The notes under the pieces are model-generated. The model worked only from the letters and a program-made list of their open reading frames with translations, searched no databases and was not told the DNA's origin. Positions 51,062 to 59,221 of a DNA stretch of 64,000 nt are shown here, one piece after another. A program made the position numbers and the translations under genes. The stretch comes from Pseudomonadota bacterium (GTDB taxonomy: Bacteria > Pseudomonadota > Gammaproteobacteria > Burkholderiales > Rhodocyclaceae), in contig JAFEDH010000030.1 of NCBI GenBank assembly GCA_018241695.1, positions 95,659-159,658 on the forward strand, given 5' to 3'. Position 1 is the first letter of the stretch. Every line of letters begins with the position of its first letter.

Positions 51062-52513
51062 TCAGGCCGGGACGGCAACGGTCTTGGTCTGCAGGTATTC
51101 CTCGAACCCCTCGATCCCCATCTCGCGGCCGATGCCGCTTTGCTTGTAGCCGCCGAAGGGCGAATCGGGTGCGAAGTAATTGGCGCCGTTGATGTTGAAG
51201 GTACCGGTGCGGATGCGGCGTGCCACATTCATTGCTCGTTCCGTGGAGGCGGAAAAGACGGCGCCGGAGAGGCCGTAGATCGAGTCGTTGGCGATGCGGA
51301 TCGCATCCTCATCATCATCGAAGGGAATCACGCACAGCACGGGGCCGAAGATTTCCTCACGGGCGATGGTCATGTCGTTGCGCACGTCGGCGAACAGGGT
51401 GGGCCTGACATAGAAGCCCGGTCCCGGTGGTGGCTCGACGTTGCCCGCAACAAGGCGGGCGCCCTCGGCCACGCCGCGACGGATGTAGTCCAGCACCCGT
51501 TGTTGCTGCCGCCTGCTGATCAGGGGACCCATGATCTGGCCGGGGTCGTTGGGGTTGCCAAAGGGCAGATGCTCGAAATAGACCTTGAGCTTTTCCACCG
51601 ACTCGGCATAGCGGCTGCGGGGAATCAGCAGCCGGGTGGGGATCGAGCAGCCTTGCCCGGCGTGATAGCAGACCACCATCGCGCCGGGTAACACCTGGTC
51701 GAAATCGGCATCGTCGAGAAGGATGGTGGCGGATTTGCCGCCGAGTTCGAGGAAGATTTTCTTCACCGTGCGGGAGGCGAGTTCCATCACGCGCCGGCCG
51801 GTGGCGGTGGAGCCGGTGAACGACACCATATCCACCCGCGGATCGGTGACCAGCTGCTCGCCCAGGGTGACGCGATCGCCGCTGGTGATGATGTTGAGCA
51901 CACCGGGAGGAAGATCGGTTTTTTCCGCCGCGATGCGGCCGATGAAGGTCGCGGACCAGGGGGTTTCCGGTGCGGCCTTGAGAACTGCCGTGCAGCCGGC
52001 GGCGAGGGCGGGCATCAGCTTGGCCAGGTTGATCTGTACCGGCATGTTCCAGGGGCTGATGGCGCCCACGACACCGGCGGCTTCCTTCCACACCAGGCGT
52101 TTGCTCGGCACGCCCATGGCCGCGGTCACCGGAAGCTCGCGCTCGAAGGCATAGTGGTGCAGCAGATCGATGTGAAAATTCATCCCGCCGACGGGAATGT
52201 CGCACTGGGGACCATAAGTCAGTCCGATGGGACAGCCCGTTTCGGCCATGATCAGGGGGCGCCATTCCTCGCTGGCGGCCTGGAGCGCCTGGGCGAGTTG
52301 CGAAAGGCAGTGGATGCGCAGATCCCTGTCGGTGGACCAGGCGGTGGTATCGAAGGCCCGGCGGGCGGCCGCGATGGCCTGGTCCATGTCGGCCGCGCCG
52401 GCATCGGGCGCCTGGCCGGCGATGGCGCCGGTGGCCGGGTTGATGACATCGTAGCGACGATGATCCGTGGCGGCCCTGAGCTGGCCGTCGATATAGAGCT
52501 GGGCATCCGCCAT
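51062..52513 (-). CDS. Aldehyde dehydrogenase
   Basis: The product has 483 residues. It has NAD-binding ISPWNMPVQINLAKLMPAL, SFTGSTATGRRV, catalytic Glu in LELGGKSATILL and catalytic Cys in AGQGCSIPTRL, and ends in IGREMGIEGFEEYLQTKTV. AGGAG precedes the ATG at 52513; the longer open frame upstream overlaps the preceding gene. It oxidises an aldehyde to the acid, probably downstream of the P450 and SDRs of this operon. Confidence 0.93.
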   Translation of the reverse strand: MADAQLYIDGQLRAATDHRRYDVINPATGAIAGQAPDAGAADMDQAIAAARRAFDTTAWSTDRDLRIHCLSQLAQALQAASEEWRPLIMAETGCPIGLTYGPQCDIPVGGMNFHIDLLHHYAFERELPVTAAMGVPSKRLVWKEAAGVVGAISPWNMPVQINLAKLMPALAAGCTAVLKAAPETPWSATFIGRIAAEKTDLPPGVLNIITSGDRVTLGEQLVTDPRVDMVSFTGSTATGRRVMELASRTVKKIFLELGGKSATILLDDADFDQVLPGAMVVCYHAGQGCSIPTRLLIPRSRYAESVEKLKVYFEHLPFGNPNDPGQIMGPLISRRQQQRVLDYIRRGVAEGARLVAGNVEPPPGPGFYVRPTLFADVRNDMTIAREEIFGPVLCVIPFDDDEDAIRIANDSIYGLSGAVFSASTERAMNVARRIRTGTFNINGANYFAPDSPFGGYKQSGIGREMGIEGFEEYLQTKTVAVPA

Positions 52514-52523
52514 GAAATGGCTC

Positions 52524-53351
52524 CTAGGGAAGGTTGCGGTAGGTATTGCCGATTTCGGCGCGGGCCAGCAGGCCAGCACGCAGATCGACTCCGACATCGG
52601 CCGCCAGCTGGAGGGCGCAATCCAGATCTTTTTCGGCCAGGGTGGCGAACGCATCGAAAGCACCGGGCGGCGCCGCGCCACGATTGCCGAGAAAGGCCGC
52701 CATGGTCGGGGTGAGGTTGCCGTTGGCCTGGGTGACCTCGCGCAACAGTTCCGGCGCAAGACCTGCGCTGGCGGCCAGCCGGAAGCCTTCGTGGGCGGCG
52801 ATCAGTTGCAGATAGGTGATGAGGTTGTTGCAGAGCTTGAGCGTCATGCCGGTGCCGAGGGGACCGGCATGGATGATCTTGCCGGAATACGCAGCCAGCA
52901 TGGGGTGAACACGCTCGAGGGCTGCGGCCTCACCACCCACCATGGTGCACAGATTGCGCTGGGCCGCGCCCTGGGCACCGCCGGTGATGGGCGCATCGAT
53001 CACCGTGATGTCGCGGGTGGCGGCCTGCCGCGCGACTTCCAGCAGGGTGTGACGGTGGATGGTGCTGTGGATGGCGATGACTGTGCCGGGCTGGCCACGG
53101 GCGATGAGTCCGTCGGGGCCTTCGGCAAGGGCCATGAGATCGGCATCGTCACGCACACAGATGCCGATCAGTCCGGCATGAGCTGCCAGCGCCGCCACGG
53201 ATATGGCCACCTTGCCGCCGAGGGACGGGAATTCCCGGCTGGCTTCGGGGTTGACGTCATGAACGACAAGATCGAATTCAGGCCCGCACAGATGGCGGGC
53301 CATGGGGCGGCCGATGTTGCCCAGTCCGATGAAACCGACATGAATTGCCAT
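52524..53351 (-). CDS. 3-hydroxyisobutyrate dehydrogenase-like (beta-hydroxyacid) oxidoreductase
   Basis: The product has 275 residues. It has Rossmann motif VGFIGLGNIGRPMARHL, the substrate loop DAPITGGAQGAAQRNL, catalytic Lys in TLKLCNNLITYLQ and a C-terminal helical dimer domain ending EIGNTY. AAAGGAGGG precedes the ATG at 53351. The family includes HIBADH, tartronate-semialdehyde reductase and imine reductases, so substrate is open. It is the first gene of the eight-gene operon, 10 bp before the aldehyde dehydrogenase. Confidence 0.88.
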   Translation of the reverse strand: MAIHVGFIGLGNIGRPMARHLCGPEFDLVVHDVNPEASREFPSLGGKVAISVAALAAHAGLIGICVRDDADLMALAEGPDGLIARGQPGTVIAIHSTIHRHTLLEVARQAATRDITVIDAPITGGAQGAAQRNLCTMVGGEAAALERVHPMLAAYSGKIIHAGPLGTGMTLKLCNNLITYLQLIAAHEGFRLAASAGLAPELLREVTQANGNLTPTMAAFLGNRGAAPPGAFDAFATLAEKDLDCALQLAADVGVDLRAGLLARAEIGNTYRNLP

Positions 53352-53412
53352 GCACCCTCCTTTGTTCTGCCACCGGGTGGTGGATCGTTTTGATTTGAAA
53401 CATCCGGGCACA

Positions 53413-53429
53413 GTATTTCAGAGAAATAC
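53413..53429. promoter_or_regulatory. Candidate operator of the second catabolic operon
   Basis: GTATTTC-AGA-GAAATAC: perfect 7-bp inverted arms with a 3-bp spacer, 61 bp upstream of the first ATG of the operon and just downstream of the LuxR-type gene. Confidence 0.45.
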
Positions 53430-53457
53430 GCGCGGGTAACCATCAAAATGAATGAGG

Positions 53458-53477
53458 CCCGGAAATTGCCGTCCGGG
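53458..53477 (-). terminator. Possible terminator after the LuxR-type gene
   Basis: CCCGGA / TCCGGG stem with an 8-base loop, 26 bp beyond the stop. The following U-tract is weak, so this may only attenuate transcription. Confidence 0.35.
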
Positions 53478-53502
53478 TGCAGGTTCGGCCCGGTTCGAGG
53501 CT

Positions 53503-54696
53503 TCAGGCGAGAAAGGGGACGATGCTGGAGTGGAGCAGATTGACCAGAGCCGGTTGCCGGGTGGTGCCGGTCTTGGTCAGGAGCGCCCGCACATGGGTGC
53601 GCGCAGTGTTGATGCTGACGCCCAGTTGCTCCGCCGTATCCTCGACGCTCAGACCCTCTGCGAGCAATGCGGCCAGGGTGGCTTCGGCGGGCGTGAAATC
53701 GAAAAGCTGGCGCAGCACCTCGTGGGATGCCTGGGCCTTGCGCTCCGGATCGCGGATGAAAACCACGGCGGCGGGCTCCCGCGCCGCCTCGGTGCCGGGC
53801 AGCACCGGCAGGCTGCGTACCAGAATGCCAAGGCGGGTGCCGCGCCGGCGGCGGGTGAGCGCCGTGGCTTCCACCACCTGGCCGCCGCAGCCGCGGTGAC
53901 CGCGTACCGCCTGCTCCAGCAGCCGCTGGAATTCGCTGTTTTCCCCGGGGAGCCCGGCATGCAGCGCATCTCCCGTGCGGATGATTCCATCACCTTCCGC
54001 GAGCAGGGTTGCAGCGGGATCGTTACAGCTCAGGATGCGGCCCGTGCTGTCCAGGATCACGGTGCCGACCAGGAGCCTGTCCACCGTGCCGGCATAGAGA
54101 TGGCGTTCGGTGGCCAGCGTATCGATGCGGCCATGGATCTGCATGGCACGCCGGATATGGGGCAGCAGCAGGGTACAGAAAGCCTTGTCAGCCGGGGAAA
54201 ATGGCGCCGCATCGTGGGGGCGGCACAGGCGCAGCCGGCATTCCGTCCCTTCCGGAGTGGTGATATCGGCACCCATCACGTGCCGGACATCCATCGGTCT
54301 GAGGAACTGCTGGTAATACGCATTGGCTTCCCAGCTAGCCGTATCCAGCAGGTCGTCCACCGTGATCACCCGGTCGGGCGGCAGGGAGAGAAAGGGATCA
54401 ATGGTGTAGAAGCGCTGGCTGTAGAGGGCCTGGGCCTGTACCAGGCCTTTTTCCGCATGCACCATGGTCGCTTCCCGGTCCGGGGCGGGAGGCACCATGA
54501 CGATCGTTGCGAATTTCGCGCCCAGTATCCGGCGCAACTGTTCGAGCAGCGTGTTCAGCGCGGTGCTGTCGAGTATCCCCTGATAGATGGCGCCCAGCAA
54601 CACGCCGAAATCGTCGAGAGACGTTTCCATCGCGGATGTGGCGGGTTGTGGCAGGGTGTTGCGGGCGCGTCGGACCATACGCAAATGATAAGCCAT
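53503..54696 (-). CDS. LuxR-family transcriptional regulator
   Basis: The product has 397 residues. A C-terminal LuxR/GerE helix-turn-helix (FTPAEATLAALLAEGLS; TAEQLGVSINTARTHVRALL) is preceded by ~320 residues of a large sensor region with a PAS-like part (GTVILDSTGRILSCNDPAATLL). There is no receiver domain. Large LuxR proteins of this design often sit next to P450 and steroid or terpenoid catabolic operons. It is encoded directly upstream of the second catabolic operon. The start is uncertain; in-frame ATGs at 54678 and 54630 are alternatives. Confidence 0.85.
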   Translation of the reverse strand: MAYHLRMVRRARNTLPQPATSAMETSLDDFGVLLGAIYQGILDSTALNTLLEQLRRILGAKFATIVMVPPAPDREATMVHAEKGLVQAQALYSQRFYTIDPFLSLPPDRVITVDDLLDTASWEANAYYQQFLRPMDVRHVMGADITTPEGTECRLRLCRPHDAAPFSPADKAFCTLLLPHIRRAMQIHGRIDTLATERHLYAGTVDRLLVGTVILDSTGRILSCNDPAATLLAEGDGIIRTGDALHAGLPGENSEFQRLLEQAVRGHRGCGGQVVEATALTRRRRGTRLGILVRSLPVLPGTEAAREPAAVVFIRDPERKAQASHEVLRQLFDFTPAEATLAALLAEGLSVEDTAEQLGVSINTARTHVRALLTKTGTTRQPALVNLLHSSIVPFLA

Positions 54697-54798
54697 CGCC
54701 CGGATCGCCTTTCCGGGCCCTTGGCGGCATCATCATCTCCGGGGGTGACAGGAGCGGGTATCCTTCAGCCCTTTTCGAATCGGGGAAACTTCAACACC

Positions 54799-55701
54799 AT
54801 GTGGTTCCGTAATCTTCGCCTCTATCGCATCGCTCCCGACTGGGCCATGACGACCTCCCGGCTGGATGAAATCCTTGCTGGACAACCCTTGCAGCGTTGC
54901 GGCGCGATGGACATGCAAAGCCGGGGCTGGGTGCCGCCCCGGCCCGACAGCGGGTTCGTTCACGAGGTGAACGGTCAGTGGCTGCTGGCCCTGGGCGTGG
55001 AAAAGAAACTTCTGCCGGCCTCCGTGGTGCGTCAGGTAACCCAGGAGCGCGCCGCCGGGATCGAGGCTGAACAGGATCGCAAGGTGGGACGCAAGGAACT
55101 GCGCGATCTGCGCGAGCGGGTCACCGAGGAACTGCTGCCCCGTGCCTTCTCCAGCCGCCGCACCACCTGGGGCTGGATCGCACCCAGGCAGGGCTGGCTG
55201 GTGGTGGATGCCGGCTCCGACGCAAAGGCCGACGAATTTCTCGAAGCGCTGCTGCATGGCGTAGGCCCAATGCCCCTCACTCCCCTGAAGACCCGGCTCT
55301 CCCCGGCGACCGCGATGACTGAATGGCTGGCCTCGGGCGAGGCGCCGGCCGGGTTTACCGTGGATCGGGACCTGGAGCTGCGCTCCGCCGCACAGGCCCA
55401 GGCGGCGATCCGCTATGTGCATCATGCCCTCGAAGGCGAAGAGATCCGGCAGCACATCGGCAATGGCAAACTCGCCACCCGGCTGGGCATGACCTGGGCC
55501 GACCGCATCTCTTTCGTGCTCACCGAGAAGCTCCAGATCAAGCGCCTCGCCTTCCTCGATATCCTCAAGGAAGAGGCCGAGCAGGCGGCGGAAGATGCCG
55601 TCATGCAGTTCGACGTTGATTTCGCCCTGATGGCCGGCGAACTGGTGCGCATGTTCGACGACCTGATGGAATGTCTGGGCGGGGAAATGGTGCAGGAGTA
55701 G
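54799..55701 (+). CDS. rdgC: Recombination-associated protein RdgC
   Basis: The product has 300 residues, the normal RdgC length: MWFRNLRLYRI, GWVPPRPDSGFVHEVNGQWLLAL, ARAFSSRR-like PRAFSSRRTTW, and DRISFVLTEKLQIKRLAFLDILKEEA. RdgC forms a ring around DNA and modulates RecA. It is divergent from the LuxR-type gene and is backbone. Confidence 0.95.
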   Translation: MWFRNLRLYRIAPDWAMTTSRLDEILAGQPLQRCGAMDMQSRGWVPPRPDSGFVHEVNGQWLLALGVEKKLLPASVVRQVTQERAAGIEAEQDRKVGRKELRDLRERVTEELLPRAFSSRRTTWGWIAPRQGWLVVDAGSDAKADEFLEALLHGVGPMPLTPLKTRLSPATAMTEWLASGEAPAGFTVDRDLELRSAAQAQAAIRYVHHALEGEEIRQHIGNGKLATRLGMTWADRISFVLTEKLQIKRLAFLDILKEEAEQAAEDAVMQFDVDFALMAGELVRMFDDLMECLGGEMVQE

Positions 55702-55951
55702 GGATGACAGCGCCATCCGCCGATACGCGGAATCAAACAAGGGTATCCGGGTTTCGAGATTGATATTGACTGGACATGCTGCAATGCGCCAATTCAACCA
55801 GGCACGTAGGCATCCAGAATCAATACTCGGCAGGCGGCAATCGACCCTGAGCGGACCTTGACCTGTCGCTGATGGCCATTCCGGTTCCGACGCCAGGCTG
55901 ACCAACACAGCAGCATAGGCAGCAGGAGTGGCAAAGAGGATTTGAATTATT

Positions 55952-55976
55952 AACGCGGAGTGATACAGTCCGCGTT
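55952..55976. promoter_or_regulatory. Inverted repeat abutting the Rrf2 start codon
   Basis: AACGCGGA and TCCGCGTT, perfect 8-bp arms separated by 9 bp; the right arm ends one base before the ATG. Binding here would block promoter or ribosome access, which suggests strong autorepression. The transcript may have a very short leader. Confidence 0.6.
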
Positions 55977-56516
55977 ATGGCACACATCACTGCCCGCGTC
56001 GAATACGGTATCCACTGCCTGCTTTGGCTGGTCGATCCTGCTAGCGGACAGCCAAGCAGTCGGGATCTTGCGGAATTGCAAGGCATCTCACCCTCGTTTC
56101 TCGCCAAGATTTTCCCCAGGTTGGAGAAGGCTGGCATCGTCCAGGCGGCGGATGGAATTCGCGGTGGATATCGTCTGGCCAAGCCGCCAAGCGAGATTAC
56201 GGTGCTTGAGATTGTTGATGCGATTGAAGGCCACAAACCGCTATTTGAATGTCAGGAAATTCGCGGCCGCTGTGCCGTGTTTGACAACGAACCACCCGAT
56301 TGGGCAACAACCGGCGTATGCGGGATTCATGCCGTGATGTTGCGCGCGGAAAAGGCAATGCGAGAGAGCCTGGCGCAGGAAACACTGGCCAGCATAGCCG
56401 CTGTGGTTGAGCGCAAAGCACCGAATAGTTTTCCCGTCGAAGTGCAAGGCTGGCTAGTCGAAAGAGTTAACGGTCGCACTTCCTCTCGATCAAGAAAATT
56501 ACCTAACGGCCCGTAA
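55977..56516 (+). CDS. Rrf2-family transcriptional regulator, Cys-containing
   Basis: The product has 179 residues. The winged helix-turn-helix (SRDLAELQGISPSFLAKIFPRLEKAGIV; GIRGGYRLAKPPSEITVLEIV) has the Rrf2 layout. The C-terminal part has C92, C99 and C115; spacing differs from IscR/NsrR, but C92 is in the expected place, so it may bind an Fe-S cluster or sense redox. It heads a small accessory group (cupin, epimerase, TlpA-like). Probable autoregulation through the repeat at its start. Confidence 0.88.
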   Translation: MAHITARVEYGIHCLLWLVDPASGQPSSRDLAELQGISPSFLAKIFPRLEKAGIVQAADGIRGGYRLAKPPSEITVLEIVDAIEGHKPLFECQEIRGRCAVFDNEPPDWATTGVCGIHAVMLRAEKAMRESLAQETLASIAAVVERKAPNSFPVEVQGWLVERVNGRTSSRSRKLPNGP

Positions 56517-56638
56517 CCCGTAGGAGCGTCACTCTTCCCCTCCAGTTTCAGTACCTGATCACATTCTGTTGAACACCAAAACCCGGTTCCATGAAGCTGG
56601 TTCAGCTTTTTGATTTTTCGACCAAAGGAGTAGAAAAG

Positions 56639-57079
56639 ATGTTATCCAGATTATTGGTTTTTATCGTCTGTTTGTACTCGGCATTCGCTCTGGCTCATGG
56701 CAATGATTCATCCGGCGCAGCCAAACAGCCTGATGCCAAGCCGCCCTATACCCTGACGCCGGTTATTCAACAGGCGCTGAGTGATCCAGCGCTGCAGGGA
56801 TATGAAATGCTTGCCGTCCGTCTCGATATTGTCCCCGGTGGAGTGGATTCTGCTCCGCACCGCCATGACGCGGATACTTTCGTCTACGTGTTGCAAGGGG
56901 ATGTTGAAGTCGAACTGGATGGACGCAAGAGCACCCACAGCGCCGGCACGATGTTTAACGAGCCGCGCAATTCTTTGCATTCCTTGCTACGCAATCTCAG
57001 CACCGAAAAGCCCGCCAGCGTGTTGGCAGTCTTTGTAATCAAGAAAGGCCGCGAATTTTATGTGCCCGCGGTGAAATGA
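56639..57079 (+). CDS. Exported cupin-domain protein
   Basis: The product has 146 residues. A signal peptide (SRLLVFIVCLYSAFALAHG) precedes a single cupin barrel with the metal-site motif PHRHDADTFVYVLQGDVEV and HSAGTMFNEPRNSLHSLL. AAAGGAG lies 9 bases before the ATG at 56639; an upstream in-frame ATG lacks signal-peptide logic. Periplasmic cupins of this kind are mostly uncharacterised. It follows the Rrf2 gene by 122 bp. Confidence 0.82.
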   Translation: MLSRLLVFIVCLYSAFALAHGNDSSGAAKQPDAKPPYTLTPVIQQALSDPALQGYEMLAVRLDIVPGGVDSAPHRHDADTFVYVLQGDVEVELDGRKSTHSAGTMFNEPRNSLHSLLRNLSTEKPASVLAVFVIKKGREFYVPAVK

Positions 57080-57221
57080 GCATCATCAACCGCCCAGCAT
57101 CGATCGTCAGGACTTTCGCAGTCGCTGGGCCACATTCGCTGTAACGGTATCCGACTGGGCAAGCAGCAGCGTTGGCGGTGTGCATCAGTGCGGTACAACA
57201 ATTTCACCGAAAGCTGAAACC

Positions 57222-57962
57222 ATGAACCAGTCTGCGAACAAATGTATTTTTCTCGCGGGAGCGTCCGGTGCTATTGGTAGGCAGCTTGCCCCCCTCCTCA
57301 TCGCCGATGGATGGCAAGTTGTCGGCACGACGCGATCCGCTGATAAAACACCGCTGTTGCGTGAATTGGGCGTTGAGCCGGTGGTTGTCGACGTTTTTGA
57401 TGCGATTTCGCTGCGCAGTGCGCTGACTGACGCTCAGCCGGCGATTGTTATTCACCAACTCACGGATCTTCCCTACGCGCTCGAAGCCAGCAAGATGGTG
57501 GCCGCTCTGGCGCGCAATGCCCGCTTGCGGATCGAAGGGACGCGCAATCTCGTTGAAGCAGCGGTGCTTGCCGGCGCAAAGCGGTTGATCGCCCAGAGCA
57601 TCTCTTTCATCTACGCAGAAGGCCCCACGCCACACCGCGAGGAGGATCCGTTGCTGGCCGAGACGGATCCCGTCTTTGGTGAGACGGTGCATGGCGTTGC
57701 GAGCCTTGAGCGGCAGGTTCTCGATGCGCCGCTGGATGGCATTGTTCTCAGATATGGGAAGCTCTATGGCCCTGGCACCGGGTTCGACGTGCCCGCTGCT
57801 CCTGGTTCGGTACACGTCAGCGCCGCTGCCAAGGCGGCACAGCTCTCGATTGCAAACGCTGTGCCGGGTATCTACAACGTTGCCGAGAACGATGGTTCGG
57901 TACTGACCGAGAAGGCTACCAATATTCTCGGATGGAATGCTGCCTGGCGACCAGATCAGTAA
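57222..57962 (+). CDS. NAD-dependent epimerase/dehydratase family protein
   Basis: The product has 246 residues, shorter than typical extended SDRs. It has Rossmann motif IFLAGASGAIGRQLAPLL, QSISFIYAEGPTP and LRYGKLYGPGTGFD. The frame ends soon after NILGWNAAWRPDQ. The start at 57222 begins six residues before the Rossmann strand. It lies 27 bp before the TlpA-like gene. Substrate unknown. Confidence 0.8.
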   Translation: MNQSANKCIFLAGASGAIGRQLAPLLIADGWQVVGTTRSADKTPLLRELGVEPVVVDVFDAISLRSALTDAQPAIVIHQLTDLPYALEASKMVAALARNARLRIEGTRNLVEAAVLAGAKRLIAQSISFIYAEGPTPHREEDPLLAETDPVFGETVHGVASLERQVLDAPLDGIVLRYGKLYGPGTGFDVPAAPGSVHVSAAAKAAQLSIANAVPGIYNVAENDGSVLTEKATNILGWNAAWRPDQ

Positions 57963-57989
57963 CAATCAATCGGAACAACGGATCGAATA

Positions 57990-59036
57990 ATGAAAAAACT
58001 GTATGCGGTATTGCTTTGCCTCTTCGCATTTCACGGGAGCTTGGCGGCGGACAATGCCGCCACTACTGTTGATGAAGGCGAAAAGCGGGCACACGCCGCC
58101 GGACTATCCCTGATCGGCACGCAGGGACCGGACCTTACATTGAAAACCATCGATGGCAAACAGATCAATCTGTCCAGCTTGCGTGGCAAACAACCTGTGT
58201 ACCTGAAGTTTTGGGCAACATGGTGTGTGCCCTGCCGCAAACAGATGCCAGGCTTCGAGCACATCTATCAGAAGCAAAAGAAGAACATCACGGTGATCGC
58301 CGTGAATATCGGGTTCAGCGACGATGAAGCCGCCATCCGTTCATTCAAAAGCAAAGTAGCCATGAACATGCCGATCGTGATTGACGACGGCAATTTGGCA
58401 GGCGCATTGAATGTGCGCGTGACGCCGACACATTTGCTGATCGGCAAGGATGGGCACATTGCCTACATCGGTCACCTGGACGATGACAAACTGCACGCCG
58501 CGCTTGCCCGGGTGCTTGCCAGTGACAGCGATACAGGTACCATCGCTTCGGCACAACCGGTGACAAAACACAGTCCGGAAGAAATATTCAAACGCGGTGA
58601 CGTGGTGGCGAAAATATCCGTCACTACCACTGACGGCAAAACAGTATCGCTTGCGACAAGCAATGGAAAACCACGCGCACTGGTGTTCACTGCACCGTGG
58701 TGCGAGTCCTATCTGGCGCACAGCCGACCTGCCGTATCGCAAGCCTGCCGCCGCGTCAGGGTCGAATCGGAACGCCTTGCAAAGAATGGTGAAGCCGAAT
58801 GGCTGGCAATCTCTTCCGGCCTGTGGGCCAGCGAACAGGATTTGCTTGACTACAAAGCCACTGAAAAGATCAACATACCGCTGGCGCTGGATGCGGATGG
58901 GAAGGTCTTTCGCGCTTTCAACATACGGCAAATTCCTACCGTCGTTTTGATGGATGGAAACAATCGCATCGTTCAAGTGCAGGGGCCAAACGACCGTGAC
59001 CTGAGAAAGGCGATGCAATCACTGCGGACACAATAA
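57990..59036 (+). CDS. TlpA-like exported protein with two thioredoxin folds
   Basis: The product has 348 residues. A signal peptide (KKLYAVLLCLFAFHGSLAA) is followed by a first thioredoxin domain with active site FWATWCVPCRKQM (~residues 73-85). The second domain (~225-345; VFTAPWCESYLAHS) keeps the fold (IRQIPTVVLMDGN) but has Ser and Tyr in place of the second Cys. The first domain could reduce periplasmic disulfides; the second may be structural or bind a partner. It is followed by a bidirectional terminator. Confidence 0.87.
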   Translation: MKKLYAVLLCLFAFHGSLAADNAATTVDEGEKRAHAAGLSLIGTQGPDLTLKTIDGKQINLSSLRGKQPVYLKFWATWCVPCRKQMPGFEHIYQKQKKNITVIAVNIGFSDDEAAIRSFKSKVAMNMPIVIDDGNLAGALNVRVTPTHLLIGKDGHIAYIGHLDDDKLHAALARVLASDSDTGTIASAQPVTKHSPEEIFKRGDVVAKISVTTTDGKTVSLATSNGKPRALVFTAPWCESYLAHSRPAVSQACRRVRVESERLAKNGEAEWLAISSGLWASEQDLLDYKATEKINIPLALDADGKVFRAFNIRQIPTVVLMDGNNRIVQVQGPNDRDLRKAMQSLRTQ

Positions 59037-59163
59037 ATATTGGTAAGTGTCCGCTTCAGCGCGTGATTGACCGGCCGGTTGTCGCCGAACCGAGATTGAT
59101 GGGTGAATGTCGAAAGGGCATTTCGCGCGCGCAACGATAAATCAATCACGAAACCCGGATCCC

Positions 59164-59208
59164 CCAAACAAAAAGCCCCGGCCTTGCGGCACGGGGCTTT
59201 TTGTTTGG
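59164..59208. terminator. Bidirectional terminator between the TlpA-like gene and acnB
   Basis: Perfect 17-bp arms (CCAAACAAAAAGCCCCG / CGGGGCTTTTTGTTTGG) with an 11-base loop; the A/T runs give U-tracts on both strands. It separates the convergent transcripts. Confidence 0.9.
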
Positions 59209-59221
59209 CAGTAGTCCGGTG

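Noticed and set aside
55702..55951. 250-bp gap after rdgC as a possible IS remnant
   Set aside because: No inverted termini or transposase-like frame could be seen.
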